Source of the DNA: Sipunculus nudus
Lineage: Eukaryota; Annelida; Sipuncula; Golfingiida; Sipunculidae
Reading direction: 5' to 3'
NCBI GenBank assembly: GCA_026874595.1
Contig: CM049306.1
Span: forward strand, 90,621,142 to 90,685,141
DNA length: 64,000 nucleotides
The notes under the pieces are model-generated. The model searched no databases. It was not told the origin of the DNA and saw only the letters and a program-made list of their open reading frames with translations. This document shows positions 12,401-23,340 of this stretch, piece after piece. The translations under genes and the position numbers were made by a program. How positions within the stretch are numbered: position 1 is the first letter of the stretch; the number at the start of each line of letters is the position of its first letter.

Positions 12401-13065
12401 GGGGGTTAAGCCATCCATACGCGTATGCCTGTATTATAGATGTTCACGATTCCCATTATAATTGAGCATACCTAGAAATAAAATAAAATCTATAACATTT
12501 GTCAATGGTATGGGTTTTATTAGTGTTTAAACGATAATCAAGAGCTGGCACTTTATATAATATTAAATCACAAGTCACACCGTTCTCATTTATTTCATAC
12601 TCAAGATGCAGTGTTGTGTCTTTTAACTCAGAAAATTGTTACTTAAGTGTGTCAATGGATGTGTGAAGAGTTAAAATAACTGATCATTCTTTTAAGTTTC
12701 GTTATTTAATTCATTTTCACAATTGATTCTCATAGCACGCTTCCGATTTCACACTGTACTCGCTGGATATTGCAGATTAAGGCATGCTGTACTGCTTGCT
12801 TCTGTTTTTCACGTTCCTTCCTATTCCTAATAACCTTTTACATCCTATTAACTTTTTTTACAGCCCGCCTCCTAGTTGCAGTTTTTTAGTGTTTTCAGAG
12901 TAGTTCCAGTTTTATAACTTCAATTGTTTCACTTGTTTCTTCCCGTAACAACTCACTGCCTGTTTAAAGATTTCTCCCATCTCACAGCTGACTTCTTGTT
13001 TTGGAGTTAACTTCATGATTGTACAGTTTACTTCCTGTTTTTAAGCATACTTATTTTGATTACAG
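12401..13065. other. Non-coding, upstream of the Ly6-like exon
   Basis: No supported first exon. A hydrophobic ATG-initiated frame at 12,784 (MLYCLLLFFTFLPIPN) looks like a signal peptide but has no clear splice donor in the needed phase 1. Confidence 0.4.
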
Positions 13066-13209
13066 CTTACTTCATGTCTGATGATATGGAGTTCCGGGAC
13101 CTCGCCTGTTACGAATGTTCGGGTCCACGTTGTCCAGTCCAGAGGTATACATACCCAGTAGGACACCTTGCAGTAGGATGTCAGTCGTGTTATAAAGAAT
13201 GGAAGGACG
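13066..13209 (+). CDS. Ly6/uPAR-like three-finger protein, N-terminal exon
   Basis: The exon lies between an acceptor (ttttgattacag) and a donor (GACG|gtgagcc). It is 144 bases and phase 1 at both ends. It encodes MEFRDLACYECSGPRC, then PVQRYTYPVG and CQSCYKEWKD. L-x-CYxCxG at the domain start, followed by a C-x-x-C-x-K block, is the classic first half of a Ly6/uPAR (three-finger) domain. Such domains are extracellular, disulphide-stabilised and often membrane-anchored. It joins in frame to 18,544 (G+AG gives Glu). The signal-peptide exon is not found. The intron downstream holds the ~295-bp tandem repeats. Function beyond the fold is unknown. Confidence 0.75.
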
Positions 13210-13393
13210 GTGAGCCATTTATAGAGTGGTTGATTTACTTATTCTTTTGTTTTTCCTATTGTTCCTCTTTCGCTTTCTTTTTCTGTTCTCACTTTTTTAT
13301 GACTTTTTCTTTTTTCCTATTTTTTTTTAAGTTACTTTTTTCCTTTTTAGCCTTCAGCCCTTAGGCTGATGGGCTATTTTCGGTACCCAAGCT

Positions 13394-13412
13394 GTCCGTC
13401 CGTCCGTCCGGC
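13394..13412. repeat. (GTCC)n tetranucleotide tract
   Basis: Four to five GTCC units lead into the ~295-bp tandem array. The same tract-plus-repeat layout recurs more weakly at 58,562-58,580 (ccatccgtccgttaac). Confidence 0.9.
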
Positions 13413-13430
13413 TTTCGTTAACTTTTACCT

Positions 13431-14345
13431 TGTGAGCGGGATATCTCTAAAAGGATTCACCATAGGAATTTTATTTCTTTGTTGAAGATGTATATTGACA
13501 AAATCTCGGTCAAGTTCGAAGATGGGTGACCTATTTTTCTACGTTTTAGAGCTGATTAAAGAAAAACACTTTGAAGCTTATTACTCAGGAACCATTGGGT
13601 GGATTTTCACAAAACTTTCTATGTTCATTAGGACTGATGGTCTGTATTTGCTGCACAAGTTTGGTGGCACCACCTACAATTTCTGATTTTTTATGAATTT
13701 TTATCTGATTTTTCAACTTTGGCCTTGTGAGTTGGATATCCCTAAAAGGATTCACCGTAAGAATTTTATTTCTTCGGTGAAGATGTATATCGACAAAATC
13801 TCGTCAAGTTCGAAGATGGATGACCTTGACTTATTTTTCTACATTTTGGAGCTGATTATAGAGAAACACTCAGAAGCTTATTTCTCAGGAACCATTGGGT
13901 GGATTTTCACAAAACTTTCTATGATCATTAGGACTGAAGGTCTGTACCTGCTGCACAAGTTTGGTGGCGCCACCTACAATTTCTGATTTTAATGAATTTT
14001 TATCGAATTTTTCAACTTTTGCCATGTGAGCGGGATATCTCTAAAAGGATTCACCGTAGGAATTTTATTTCTTCGGTGAAGATGTATATCGACAATATCT
14101 CGGTCAAGTTCAAAAATGGGTGAACTTGACCTATTATCTACGTTTTAGAGCTGATTTTAGAAAAACACTTAGAAGCTCAATTCTCAGGAACCATTGGGTG
14201 GATTTTCACAAAACTTTCTATGTTCATTAGGACTGATGGTCTGTATTTGCCGCACAAGTTTGGGGCACCACCTACAATCGGATTTTTCAACTTTGGCCTT
14301 GTGAGCAGGATATCTTCTAAAAGCATTTGGTGGATTGTATTGAAA
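13431..14345. repeat. ~295-bp tandem repeat, three copies plus a partial
   Basis: Units start with tgtgagcgggatatc or close variants at 13,431, 13,725, 14,025 and a truncated one at 14,300, giving spacings of 294, 300 and 275. All contain blocks such as aggattcacc, gatgtatat and aggaaccattgggtggattt. Copies 1 and 2 keep an open + frame encoding near-identical peptides with GTIGWIFTKLSM and YLLHKFGG. Copy 3 differs by indels. The array lies in the first Ly6-gene intron. I read it as non-coding mobile-element-derived repeat, with the shared frame as a by-product of recent duplication. Confidence 0.85.
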
Positions 14346-14689
14346 CATGGTACAAACCTCTCCACTTTAAATTTATAGCTGAGACATGTACAGATATACA
14401 TCCATGAGAGAAAAAATATTTTGTACTTGTTACTGTTACCACCTATAAACACTGAGGGCTTTTGTCAGCTTCTGCTGACATTCTAGTTCTTTTTATTTGA
14501 CATACTTGTTTTAGTACTGTTTTTGTTATTAGAATTTTTACCTGCTTTCCTTTTTCTTCCCTTCTCTCTTGTTTCTGTTACTGTGTGTTACTTATTTTTT
14601 CGTCTTCTAAGTCTCATCATTGCTGTTTTGTTTGCTTTTTTACTTTCATGATCCTAGTTATGTCCCCCCCCCCCCTTCTTGGGGAAGCA

Positions 14690-15110
14690 TGTTGTTTCCA
14701 GTGCCGTCGTGGTCTGTCGTCGTCAGTCGACGTCGTCGTCTGTAGGATATCTTATGAACCCGATAACTTTTGAATGGCTTCATATTTTCCATCAAAATTT
14801 TAAACACTTATTGTTCATCCAAATCTATCGGAGAAGTTTGAAACCCGCTGACCTTGATCTTTATCTCCAAGGTCAAAACGGCCGGACTGTGAATTTTTTG
14901 TGAACCTCATTACTTTTTAAGTGTTTATCGTTTTGACCTCAAATGTGGTACACCAATTGCCGAATTATAGTTTTTGTCTTGTAAACGCGATTACTTTTGA
15001 AGTGCTGCATATTTTCCTCCACAATTTTAAACACTCCCTGTTCCTGACAAAATCTCAGAGAAGTTTGAAATCCGGTTCCTTTACCTTTAAAGTCAAATCT
15101 GCAGAAATAT
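14690..15110 (+). repeat. Dispersed repeat with CGTCGTCG head
   Basis: A cgtcgtcgtc-rich head is followed by two tandem-like blocks. Each carries a gat-ac-ttttgaa stretch, a shared catattttcc, an aattttaaacact block, and in the first block gaccttgat...ccaaggtcaaaa. A divergent inverted relative seems to lie at 52,600-52,830 through the paired tgaccttgaa / caaggtca motif. No protein is encoded. Confidence 0.5.
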
Positions 15111-15409
15111 AGTATCATTGATTTGAGAATGTGCATATTTTACCCCTTTTGTTTTGGGATGGCCCATAGGGTGGAGACATATATCTGTTTTTGCACTGCA
15201 GAAAAAAAGCCATTTTATTTTGGTGCACTTTCTTTATTCGTGATTGCTTTTATTACTGTAACAGGTATACCCAATATCTATACATGCCAGTGTCAATGCG
15301 AGCATCTATCTGATTAGAGAGTTTGGTGGCAAGGGAATGTGTTTTTGCAAAGCTAACGCTTTTTGGGTCACGCCCAAATCCTCAAATTATTGAAGAACTT
15401 GCTAATAAA

Positions 15410-15665
15410 CCTGGTATACAAGGCTTTTTATCGGGCTTGGAGATATATATTAACTGAGATGTGGAATTTTGGCTGAATTTTTATTCTAAAGGTTGAAATA
15501 AAATATAGGTTTTCAATTGGATGGGATACTGTCTCAATAAGATATGTACAAATATTTTTAACATTTATTTTGTGGCACTGTGCTTGTGGCGAGAAATTCA
15601 TGCTACGGTATGTTTACCTTCAAGACCTGGTCAGTGATGATGTTTACATTGCGAACCGGAATTAG
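15410..15665 (+). repeat. Dispersed repeat family E, copy 1
   Basis: It shares with 54,035-54,170 a colinear series: ctttttatcggg-ttggaga, an ttctaaa-gttgaaataaaa block, and ggtcagtgatgatgtttaca followed by a cgaaccg variant. The orientation is the same. Copy 2 is shorter. No coding potential is shared. Confidence 0.65.
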
Positions 15666-16810
15666 ACGCAGGGCCATGAAATTTTGAGGCCTGAAACACC
15701 CGCCACCACTCAACCCACCCTTGTTCCTGAAATTGGGACCTTACATTAGGCTTAAATTGTCATTAATCCTCGTGGGTTGAACCCTCCATTTCATAATGCG
15801 AGAACCATGTGTGTTTCACTTTTACTGACCACGCACGTGGGTGAGAGCCTGGGTCAAATGTAAGGCAAGACATGCCCAAATCACTAACTGAAAGCAAGCA
15901 TCATATGAACAATAGTCCTTAATCGTGTTTAAGGTTGAGTGACCAAGATGCACGCATTCCGGTCATTGCCGAAGGTAGTTCGGCTGTGCTCGGTCTAACC
16001 TCCTCACGAGTCAGTTAAAACAGACGTAATCATTCATAAATATTATGTACATTAAAAATTATTTATTCTCATATCACCTATGTCACTGCGGGAACAATAA
16101 CCTTTAAAATAAGGTATGGGACAGTGTCATACGCAGAGAACATTGAGGACAAAGGTGGAGCGAATTCATTTTATTAGTGTTAGATTCTCCCTTGTTCGTC
16201 TTTCTCAGTTTCTTGTTTGCTATCTATTTTTGCCTTTCTGCTTTCTTTGTAACTTTTATAGTTTCCTATTTGCAATATTGTGATTTCGCTTCTTTCTTGT
16301 TCATTTTCCCTGTCTCTCAAGTGCTTCTTTTTTTGGCTTTCAAACTTTCTTCTTTGTTTATGTAGACTTTGCTTGCTTATATATTTTTGTCTTGTTGAAA
16401 TTATTTTTCCTGGTTATCAAGTGACCACGGCTTCAGCTTTTTTCTTCATCTTGTAGATGACCTTATAGTGGTCCTTCGGGTACATGAATCAGGAATCGGG
16501 TCTATTTAGAGCCGTTCCTCCGAAAGGTCTTGGACTCTGTCAGCCTTTTTCCTTCTCCGGGTAGCCATCAAGGCTATCTGAGTAGCGCTGATTAGCTCCG
16601 TCTTCCTTCTCAGGGAGCTCATCTGGCATTCAAAGAAGTCAAGGAGAGAAGATATTAAAATATTGATATTGACAGATGCGTCCCCTCGCCGTGGAAAACA
16701 TCACGTTTTCAAAATGTCTCCATTCATATGTTTCTGGCTCCGCTCTTTCTTGTTATTTATACGTGTGTCCGTTAAGGCTCTAACTCGTGGTGGGAGTCGG
16801 TTCCTTTTTC
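15666..16810. other. Non-coding stretch
   Basis: No exon or recognisable repeat was found. Pyrimidine-rich DNA at 16,180-16,360 gives a hydrophobic but meaningless frame. Confidence 0.4.
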
Positions 16811-16856
16811 ATAATCGATCATCGGTTTGAGCAAACCGATCGATGATCGATTATTA
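16811..16856. repeat. Imperfect palindrome rich in ATCGAT
   Basis: TAATCGATCATCGGTTTG on the left pairs with CAAACCGAT...GATGATCGATTA on the right around a 3-base centre, with a 4-base CGAT bulge in the right arm. As RNA or single-stranded DNA it would fold into a strong hairpin. Confidence 0.8.
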
Positions 16857-17765
16857 ATCGTTTCAGACAAATATAAAGAAATATGCAATTAAATGTGAAA
16901 CTGTTCTTTCTTAACCCAGCCCACATGTCTTAGTAAATCTACCTTAAGAAAAGAAATTTTTGCCTTTTTTTATATTTTCCTATTATTACTAAGATATGCT
17001 CTTCAACGATTCATTTTTGGTTGTTTCGCCCGAATCACGAAACTGTGCATCGTGTTCCCGGCAGTTATTCTCGTCTTGCGCATGAGTGTACCGATCCTTC
17101 CACTTATATTGGCACAATTGGACTAATTTTAAGGCTTATATCTTCCATTATGGAAATTGAGAGCAGCTAAGAATGTAAGGCCTATAGAGGGGCTGTTTTT
17201 CTAGCAATTGAAGGTAGATTTATACAGGCCCAGGTGCGCTTGCGGCAGATCATACCAAAAAAATAATTTGCAGACTAGTTAAAAATTCCAGCCGGGTTAG
17301 CCCCAACCAGGACTAAACAGCGGCACCAGTTGCAGAGATTATTTCTAAGAGAATCTCGTAAAATTGGCATAGACCTGGAGAATATATGAAGCATTTTCAC
17401 GCCATACAGCCCATATTGTGCAATGTACATCTCGTTAGCAAACTTTCCGCTAATTCTGTAGCTCCCTGTCAGTTCACAGACGTTTATTAAGTCCTCCGTT
17501 CTCGCATCTACCGTGTCATACTCAGTTACATATACGGAAGATATTTAGGAACAGAGATAAATTATATGAGGCGCGGAATGTTGTAAAAAATGGAAGAATA
17601 ATGTTTGCCTATAACATAAAGGCATTTTGGAAAAATAAATCATAATTATGATGTTATCGATAGTTGCCGTTGGTAATCGAGCGCATGAAAGTGGCAGCAA
17701 ACCGACTGACTTTTGATAAAACTCGATGATCGGCCCACCACTAGCTCTAACGATGTACAGGTACG

Positions 17766-17768
<3 letters not shown>

Positions 17769-17809
<41 letters not shown>
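17769..17809. repeat. (TA)n microsatellite
   Basis: About 20 TA units just upstream of copy 2 of repeat family D. Confidence 0.95.
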
Positions 17810-17813
<4 letters not shown>

Positions 17814-17829
17814 GCATTATAAGGCCTTG

Positions 17830-18240
17830 TGAAGATGCAAATATTTTTGTCATTTCTGACAACGCTTCATTGCCTACAGGTACACTATCAATCAACGTAA
17901 ACCAGACCAATCGTAAGCATTTTTTGTGTACTTTTTTATAATACCAAACATGAGCGAGAAATATCCCCTTTTAACCCAGCTCGTTGGTAAAAACCCCTCG
18001 GCTTGTTTGTTGAATTTATGACCGCATGAACACATGAACATGAACTCATGCAGCTTGCAGGCGATACAGGAAATGACCCGTGTCCATGGCGATGGTGTTT
18101 CAGTTTGGATTGTGAGCTCACATGTATACTGTTGTGTAAATTTATCATTTTCAGCATAATATTGAGATTATGGGCCGTTTACCACAATATGAATGCAACC
18201 TGATGCAAGACCACTGCGATACATTCCTCGATATTACTTG
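17830..18240. repeat. Dispersed repeat family D, copy 2 (uninterrupted)
   Basis: Same-orientation relative of 2,566-3,228, running from gatgcaaatattt to ttcctcgatat. It lacks the 217-bp insert, so it documents the pre-insertion state. It lies in the intron before the second Ly6-like exon. Confidence 0.75.
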
Positions 18241-18543
18241 CATCACTACTCGAGTAAGCTTACCAGCCCAGTTATCCGATTGCCTACTGAGTCGGGTTGT
18301 CACGGCTAGACGTGTCTGAACTGAGTCTTTGTATGCGTTTTAAATATATCTGTATACATCTGTGAATGCATTTTTAATGTTATTAATGTCTCATCGTAAT
18401 ATTATAATATACTACCATCTGTTGACTAACTGTTTTAAGACAACCTGAATTAGGGATTCGAAATATCAGTTCAGGTAATTAAAATTAACATCATTCTTAT
18501 ATTTGTAGGATTTTACTGAGCTGTGTGTTTATTTTTTTTTCAG

Positions 18544-18609
18544 AGGAACCGAACGCGACCAGAAAATGCTTCTTTCCCTATAATTACACGGAGCTTATAT
18601 GGTACAACT
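18544..18609 (+). CDS. Ly6/uPAR-like protein, middle exon
   Basis: A strong acceptor (tattttttttttcag) precedes 66 coding bases, which end at AACT|gtacgta. The exon is phase 1 at both ends, so it fits both neighbours. It encodes EPNATRKCFFPYNYTELIWY plus N-C across the junction, with N-glycosylation sequons (NAT, NYT) typical of a secreted or surface domain. The C-x(n)-C spacing supplies the middle disulphide partners of the three-finger fold. The small size and divergence make the call depend on phase and context. Confidence 0.65.
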
Positions 18610-18785
18610 GTACGTATTTTGCCTGAAGATTTAACATTAATGGCTGAAAAATATTTGTATAAATATATTTGAACATTAAACATGATTAAATTATTATTAT
18701 TTATATCTTTTGAATGAACTGAAAATTTAAATGATATTATATTTTTTAATAAAATATATCAAATCTAATGATAATATTAAAATAT

Positions 18786-18786
18786 G

Positions 18787-18850
<64 letters not shown>

Positions 18851-18908
18851 TAATAATAATTATTATTATTATTTTCATTATCATAATAATTATTATTATA
18901 AAAATAAT

Positions 18909-18948
<40 letters not shown>

Positions 18949-18960
18949 TATATGTAAAAT
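18786..18960. repeat. (AAT)n microsatellite, compound
   Basis: A long AAT array turns into its complement (ATT) near 18,860 and back, so the tract can fold on itself. It lies in the 377-base intron between the second and third Ly6-like exons. Confidence 0.95.
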
Positions 18961-18986
18961 TAATATTTGATATTAATATGTTGCAG

Positions 18987-19085
18987 CCACGGAAGACATG
19001 TGCGGAGTTTTGAAACGAGGCCATCATCTCCTGTTCTACTGCTTTTGCTTTACGGACTATTGTAACGGGACTCCGTCTTTAAACA
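18987..19085 (+). CDS. Ly6/uPAR-like protein, C-terminal domain exon
   Basis: The acceptor is atatgttgcag. The exon is 99 bases, starts in phase 1, and could end at ACA|gtaagat (phase 1). It encodes STEDMCGVLKRGHH, then LLFYCFCFTDYCNGTP. C-x-C-x-x-D-x-C-N is the diagnostic closing motif of Ly6/uPAR three-finger domains. If the donor is not used the frame stays open to TAA at 19,232-19,234. It then adds a hydrophobic stretch (YVALLVTHCLAVLWTF) and a polar tail, which could be a membrane anchor. Both 3' ends are possible. No clear AATAAA follows 19,234 at close range. Confidence 0.75.
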
Positions 19086-19234
19086 GTAAGATGCCTTCAT
19101 CTTACGTTGCCCTCTTGGTAACACACTGCCTTGCTGTCTTATGGACTTTCCGTTGCCAATGGATACCGGATACCCTTACATCCTCAGCTAAGCCTTGTGG
19201 GACCCGACCCATTATAGAGGCTCCTGTTACGTAA

Positions 19235-19856
19235 AGGAGACGCAGTTTTTTAAGGCTTTATTTCAGATAACACACAGTGCTTGAATAGCAATGAAGTCAG
19301 GCTGCAAGAGAAGCAGTCGCTGTTCACCTGCATGCAGTTCGTATTTCTCTGCTGATTAAGTATAATTGAGGATGCATTAGTTATTACGTGAGTCACGGGG
19401 CGCACTCCGGAAAGATTTAATATATTCCACTGCGAAGACGTCTATTTTTATAACCCTAACCGTAGTGATTGGTTTCGTTTGTTTTCTCTGTGACAGTGGA
19501 GAGATAGCCCCAGCTGTGTCGTTAGTATTTCTTTCGCTTTCCTTTTATTCTGCTGATGGAATAACAATCAATGGTTAACAAAAAATCTCTCCTTAGTTTT
19601 CATTTGAGACCGGCATCCACTGTCTGCATGTTGATGTCAAAGGATCCTTAGCCAGTATTTTTATTGTTCCCCGATGTCTGTTTAAGTACGTATAAGCATG
19701 GGTTATCAAGTAATTTTTTTACCGATCTAGCATTGAAAACATCATGAATACTGTAACAACGGAGTTTTCGATTTTTATTTCACGTAAGCATTTTTCCGGA
19801 AACCTTGATTCGCAAAAAAAAAAAAAGAATTAAAAAAAAATGCCCGAGAAAAATGT
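19235..19856. other. Non-coding stretch
   Basis: No exon was seen. A-rich tracts at 19,815-19,840 lead into the MITE. Confidence 0.4.
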
Positions 19857-20123
19857 TATGGTTCTCAGGCACCGGTTGCGTAAATTTAACCCCCCACCCC
19901 CTCATCAAAAAATTTTATTTTGATTTTCATCTTTCAAGAAGATAAAATAATACAATTTTGATAAGATTTCCTCTGTTATGTAGTGCCTTTACCTGTATAG
20001 CAAAACAATTCTGTTATTATCATGCTTTTCCCTGATAATATGACATTTTTATGAAAACATACAAAAAAACAGGTAAAAAAACGCCGGCCCGCACTGATTG
20101 AAAAAAAGTGCCTGAGAACCATA
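19857..20123 (+). mobile_element. MITE family M, copy 1
   Basis: It is bounded by TATGGTTCTCAGGCA and its inverse TGCCTGAGAACCATA, about 267 bases apart. It is similar in reverse orientation to 50,882-51,190, sharing atgcttttccct/agggaaaagcat and cttctt-gaa-gataaaat blocks. It has no coding capacity, so it is a non-autonomous DNA element. Superfamily is unknown. Flanking A/T tracts hide the target duplication. Confidence 0.8.
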
Positions 20124-21109
20124 CTTTTTTTACCTTAAAACTCTTTTTTATCTCTTCGGTCAGATGATTCTATCTGGCATGACTTCTGGCTTCAAAAGAT
20201 TTGATATTTCAATAAATTTTTATCTCATAGATATAAGATATCAGACGTTCCGAACCATTAATGTTACAGGCTGTTTTATTTTGTAGTGTTTTGTTCAATC
20301 ATCATATTTATTCAAGATTTTGCAAGCATTATTACTTTCTTATATGATCATGAATTACAACGTGTTCATTCCTGTTTGTTTGCTTTTTGTCTGTTATTTG
20401 GAGGGTTCCGTCGACACTTACTGGTTAGATAAGGGAATATGCGTGGAGGACGGAGTGTTTAACAGATTATCATTTGCTTAAGAAGGTTATGGTTTCACGG
20501 AGGGGGTTGGGATCTCCCTCCATCTTAAGCTGGGTTTAAAGAACCATAATCAGGATCAATATTATGCATATTCTTTCAAACTATCAGTTCAGATTTGCTT
20601 TATATAAAGGTTTCCCAGCAGAAATATCCCAGCACACAGCTTCATTTCCTTGCATACGGCTGTTAAAACCTTGTTATGACTATGCGTGTAGGTAAACACA
20701 GTCCACGTTTGTCTGTTTACCGGATAAGGCCGCGTGATCGGATGTCCGATTAATAGGGGCAACACGACGTTTCAGCCAGCGGGAACATGTATAATATTTT
20801 TTTGGCCAAGTTAGTCAGGGCATCTCCTGATTGAAAGGTGTTATGGCTCCGCGCTGCACACGGCCCCACGCACTGTGTTTATGTTGACACCTGCGATCGC
20901 GCCCGGTTCACTGTTTTTAACACTCGTTTACAGGAGTAAGCAAACGGTTTCAAGGCAATATTTTGGCAGGTACAGATTTATTTTAAAGGGAAGAAGCTAT
21001 TTTTCGTGTTAACACGACATGCTTTATAGGTGATTGGGCCCCTTTAAACATAGCTCTAAACAAGATGTACAATTAACGCAACATTTGCGATACGTGTGTG
21101 ATAGGAGGA
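20124..21109. other. Non-coding stretch
   Basis: No exon or clear repeat was identified. Confidence 0.4.
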
Positions 21110-21900
21110 AATGGCATACGTAACGTCCGAGCGCTATGTGTACACGCCGGGTCTTAACGTACACGTTTTGTACACGTTGCAAAATGTAGCTACCACGTGA
21201 TACGAAGCAGGTTACGAAAAGAAATCCTATCTTCTTGGCTTCCTATGGCAACGTGTATATTATAATACCATACGAAGTTCTGCGCTCTTGGTTTCGTATC
21301 GTATCGTATTTGTTCGAGCATGTTCGAGATTTTCGTATCGTAACTGTCTTCCTATCAAATCCTATCCAAATCTCATGTATACCTTGGGCTTTTGTAGCTT
21401 ATTCCTTTCCTTGTTCTACCCTTCTAAAGTCCACTCAGCGATGTATAGCACAAGCTGTTTCATGGGCAGCTATGTTGCTGATCAGAATTCGATTTAATTA
21501 TCCCATCCCCTCTTGTATACAGTTTGTATAATGCAATGGAAAATACGATACGAATCTTGGGTATTGACGACACGACGTTGTCATAAGAAGTTATGAAATC
21601 GTATTTTATCGAAATTTTGTAACGTGTACCATAAAGGCTTCACGCAGACGTGTTAGAACATGTTCTGAAATTTTAGAACGTAACGCTGTGGTCGAGCATA
21701 TTTTGCGTTACGTCTTCCATTGTCATTGTTTCCGAGAGAGAAACGTTGGATCAATGTACCATTGACGTCAAATGTGCGGGGTTGTTTACACGTTGCGCAG
21801 AGTGTAAATATCTCGGACACGAAACTCTACGTCCACGTTACGTTGGCGGATGAGATCGTAGAGGTATTGCAATGTGGGAACGTTTCCTGTAATTTATCGG
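21110..21900. mobile_element. CpG-rich foldback (inverted-repeat) element
   Basis: This block is unusually dense in ACGT, TACG and CGTA words compared with its AT-rich surroundings. The left part reads tacacgttgcaaaat, then tatggcaacgtgt, then ttcgtatcgtatcgtattt. It is matched, inverted, by the right part: the complement of 21,535-21,640 reads tacacgttacaaaatt, tatgacaacgtcgtg, ttcgtatcgtatttt. The arms therefore face each other around a ~200-bp non-palindromic centre (~21,320-21,530). Weaker similarity continues outward. No transposase frame was found. Exact ends are undefined. Confidence 0.6.
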
Positions 21901-23091
21901 CTTTACGTTTAGAACTTTAAAAACATGCCCTTATTTTTTTTACATAAATAGATAACAACCCCAAAAACGCATTCTTCTTGAACACAATAAACTCATGCTC
22001 CCACTCGTACTACTACTTAAAATAGTAAGTACACGAGTGTGTATATTGTAACCGTTACTGGAGTCCGAAATCAATGTTCGAGTTCTCGTGTAGACCTGCA
22101 TTTGGAGACATTTAACAAGTTTCTTATGTTATCATTAATGATGCCTGTATATATCTGATTTGTTCCGTAATCGTATAAACAAGATATACCTTTGAAAATC
22201 CACGGTTCTGTATGATAAATAGTTTTGTAATGAGCGGGTAGGAACTGAATTTCATATATTTTTTTTTATTAATGCAATTAAAATCTGCCAAAATGGAAAG
22301 ACTCCTCCTTCAGTGTAAAATGTTTGTCCTTAGCTTTGCTGATTGTCATCAGGTTTATCGGAAACTGATGATGCTCAAAGATAGTCGGCAGGTTTTAATC
22401 TTTTGGTGCAAGTCCGTGGCAAAAAAAAATAACGTCAGTCTTGGTTCGTTGCGTTGTTTTATGTAAAATTAACGCAAAAAAGGTATATCCGGATATTTCA
22501 GAAAATTTGCAGAAGTTTCGCCAAAACCATTTGAACAAAAGAAAAAATTCCTTTGTCCCCTTGTAGATTCCGTCCATTCGTATGCATTTTTTTCTGCCAC
22601 TCGCAAGGTGGAACAAGGTAGCTTAAGCATGACAATGTTTATATATGAAAACAGTCCCCTCCTGATAGGCTCCGACTGCATAACCTAGATTGTTAATAGT
22701 ACCCCTTTCAGTTAATAGATGAACTGGTAAATAAATTTTGTCATTTTTGAATGACCTCGGAGATTATGGATCCTAAAAAATGTGTGCAGCTCCCCCCCCC
22801 CCCCCGAACTGTTTATAAGATGCATTGAAAGCGGGGTCATGTTTTCTTTGTCTTGAATTAAAAAGATTTACTTCCTATTGAAAGAAGTATTGGGTTCAAT
22901 TGGGATTAGGGTGGACCTGTGGCCGCAAATAGCACAATACGCTTTGTGGCCAGTAAGCTCGAAATGCAGGAAAATCTCCAAGGCGCCTGCTGAAAAAAAA
23001 GACATGACAGGCGTGGAGAGCCTTTAAGCATAAAAGAAACAGGGGCCCATATCGGGGAAATATAAAATTATTAATTATGCAGCTTAATAAT
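21901..23091. other. Non-coding stretch
   Basis: It holds a 14-base C run (22,792-22,805). No supported exon; overlapping frames at 22.27-22.68 kb lack motifs. Confidence 0.4.
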
Positions 23092-23340
23092 GGGGCCTGG
23101 ACGGTCGAGGGGTAAAACGCTCGGCTCTCTCTGCTGGCGACCCGTGTTCGATCCGAGGCGTGGCTATGAGAGTGGGTTGTAGTTCCCCTTCCAAGGTCGG
23201 TGGTTTTCTCCGGGTTCTCCGGTTTCCTCTACCTATACGGTCTACCGAACGCCAAAATCTGAGCCATGGACATTAATTAGAATAACTATTTGTACAATCC
23301 ATGTAAAATAAATAAGTTTATATTTATTTATTATTTAATT
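23092..23340 (+). repeat. tRNA-derived SINE family A, copy 1
   Basis: The head resembles a tRNA gene: ggtcgaggggtaaaacgctcgg at the A-box position, and B box GTGTTCGATCC at 23,144-23,154. The body contains gagagtgggttg, cggtggttttctccgggtt and tctaccgaacgcc. It ends with the family tail tgtacaatccatgtaaaa and an AT-rich tract. This is the best-preserved of three copies. It would be transcribed by RNA polymerase III from the internal boxes and moved by LINE machinery. Confidence 0.85.

Noticed and set aside
12784-12900. Signal-peptide-like frame MLYCLLLFFTFLPIPN before the Ly6-like exon
   Set aside because: No splice donor in the required phase could be found before the frame closes; pyrimidine-rich DNA easily gives hydrophobic frames.
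13431-14345. CRISPR-like or protein-coding tandem array
   Set aside because: Units are ~295 bases with no short repeat/unique spacer pattern, the genome is eukaryotic, and the shared frame lacks start and splice signals.
22311-22352. Micro-exon-like interval cctccttcag...ATCAG|gtttat as the missing link of the Ly6-like gene
   Set aside because: Starts and ends in phase 2, so it cannot convert phase 1 to phase 2; donor is poor.
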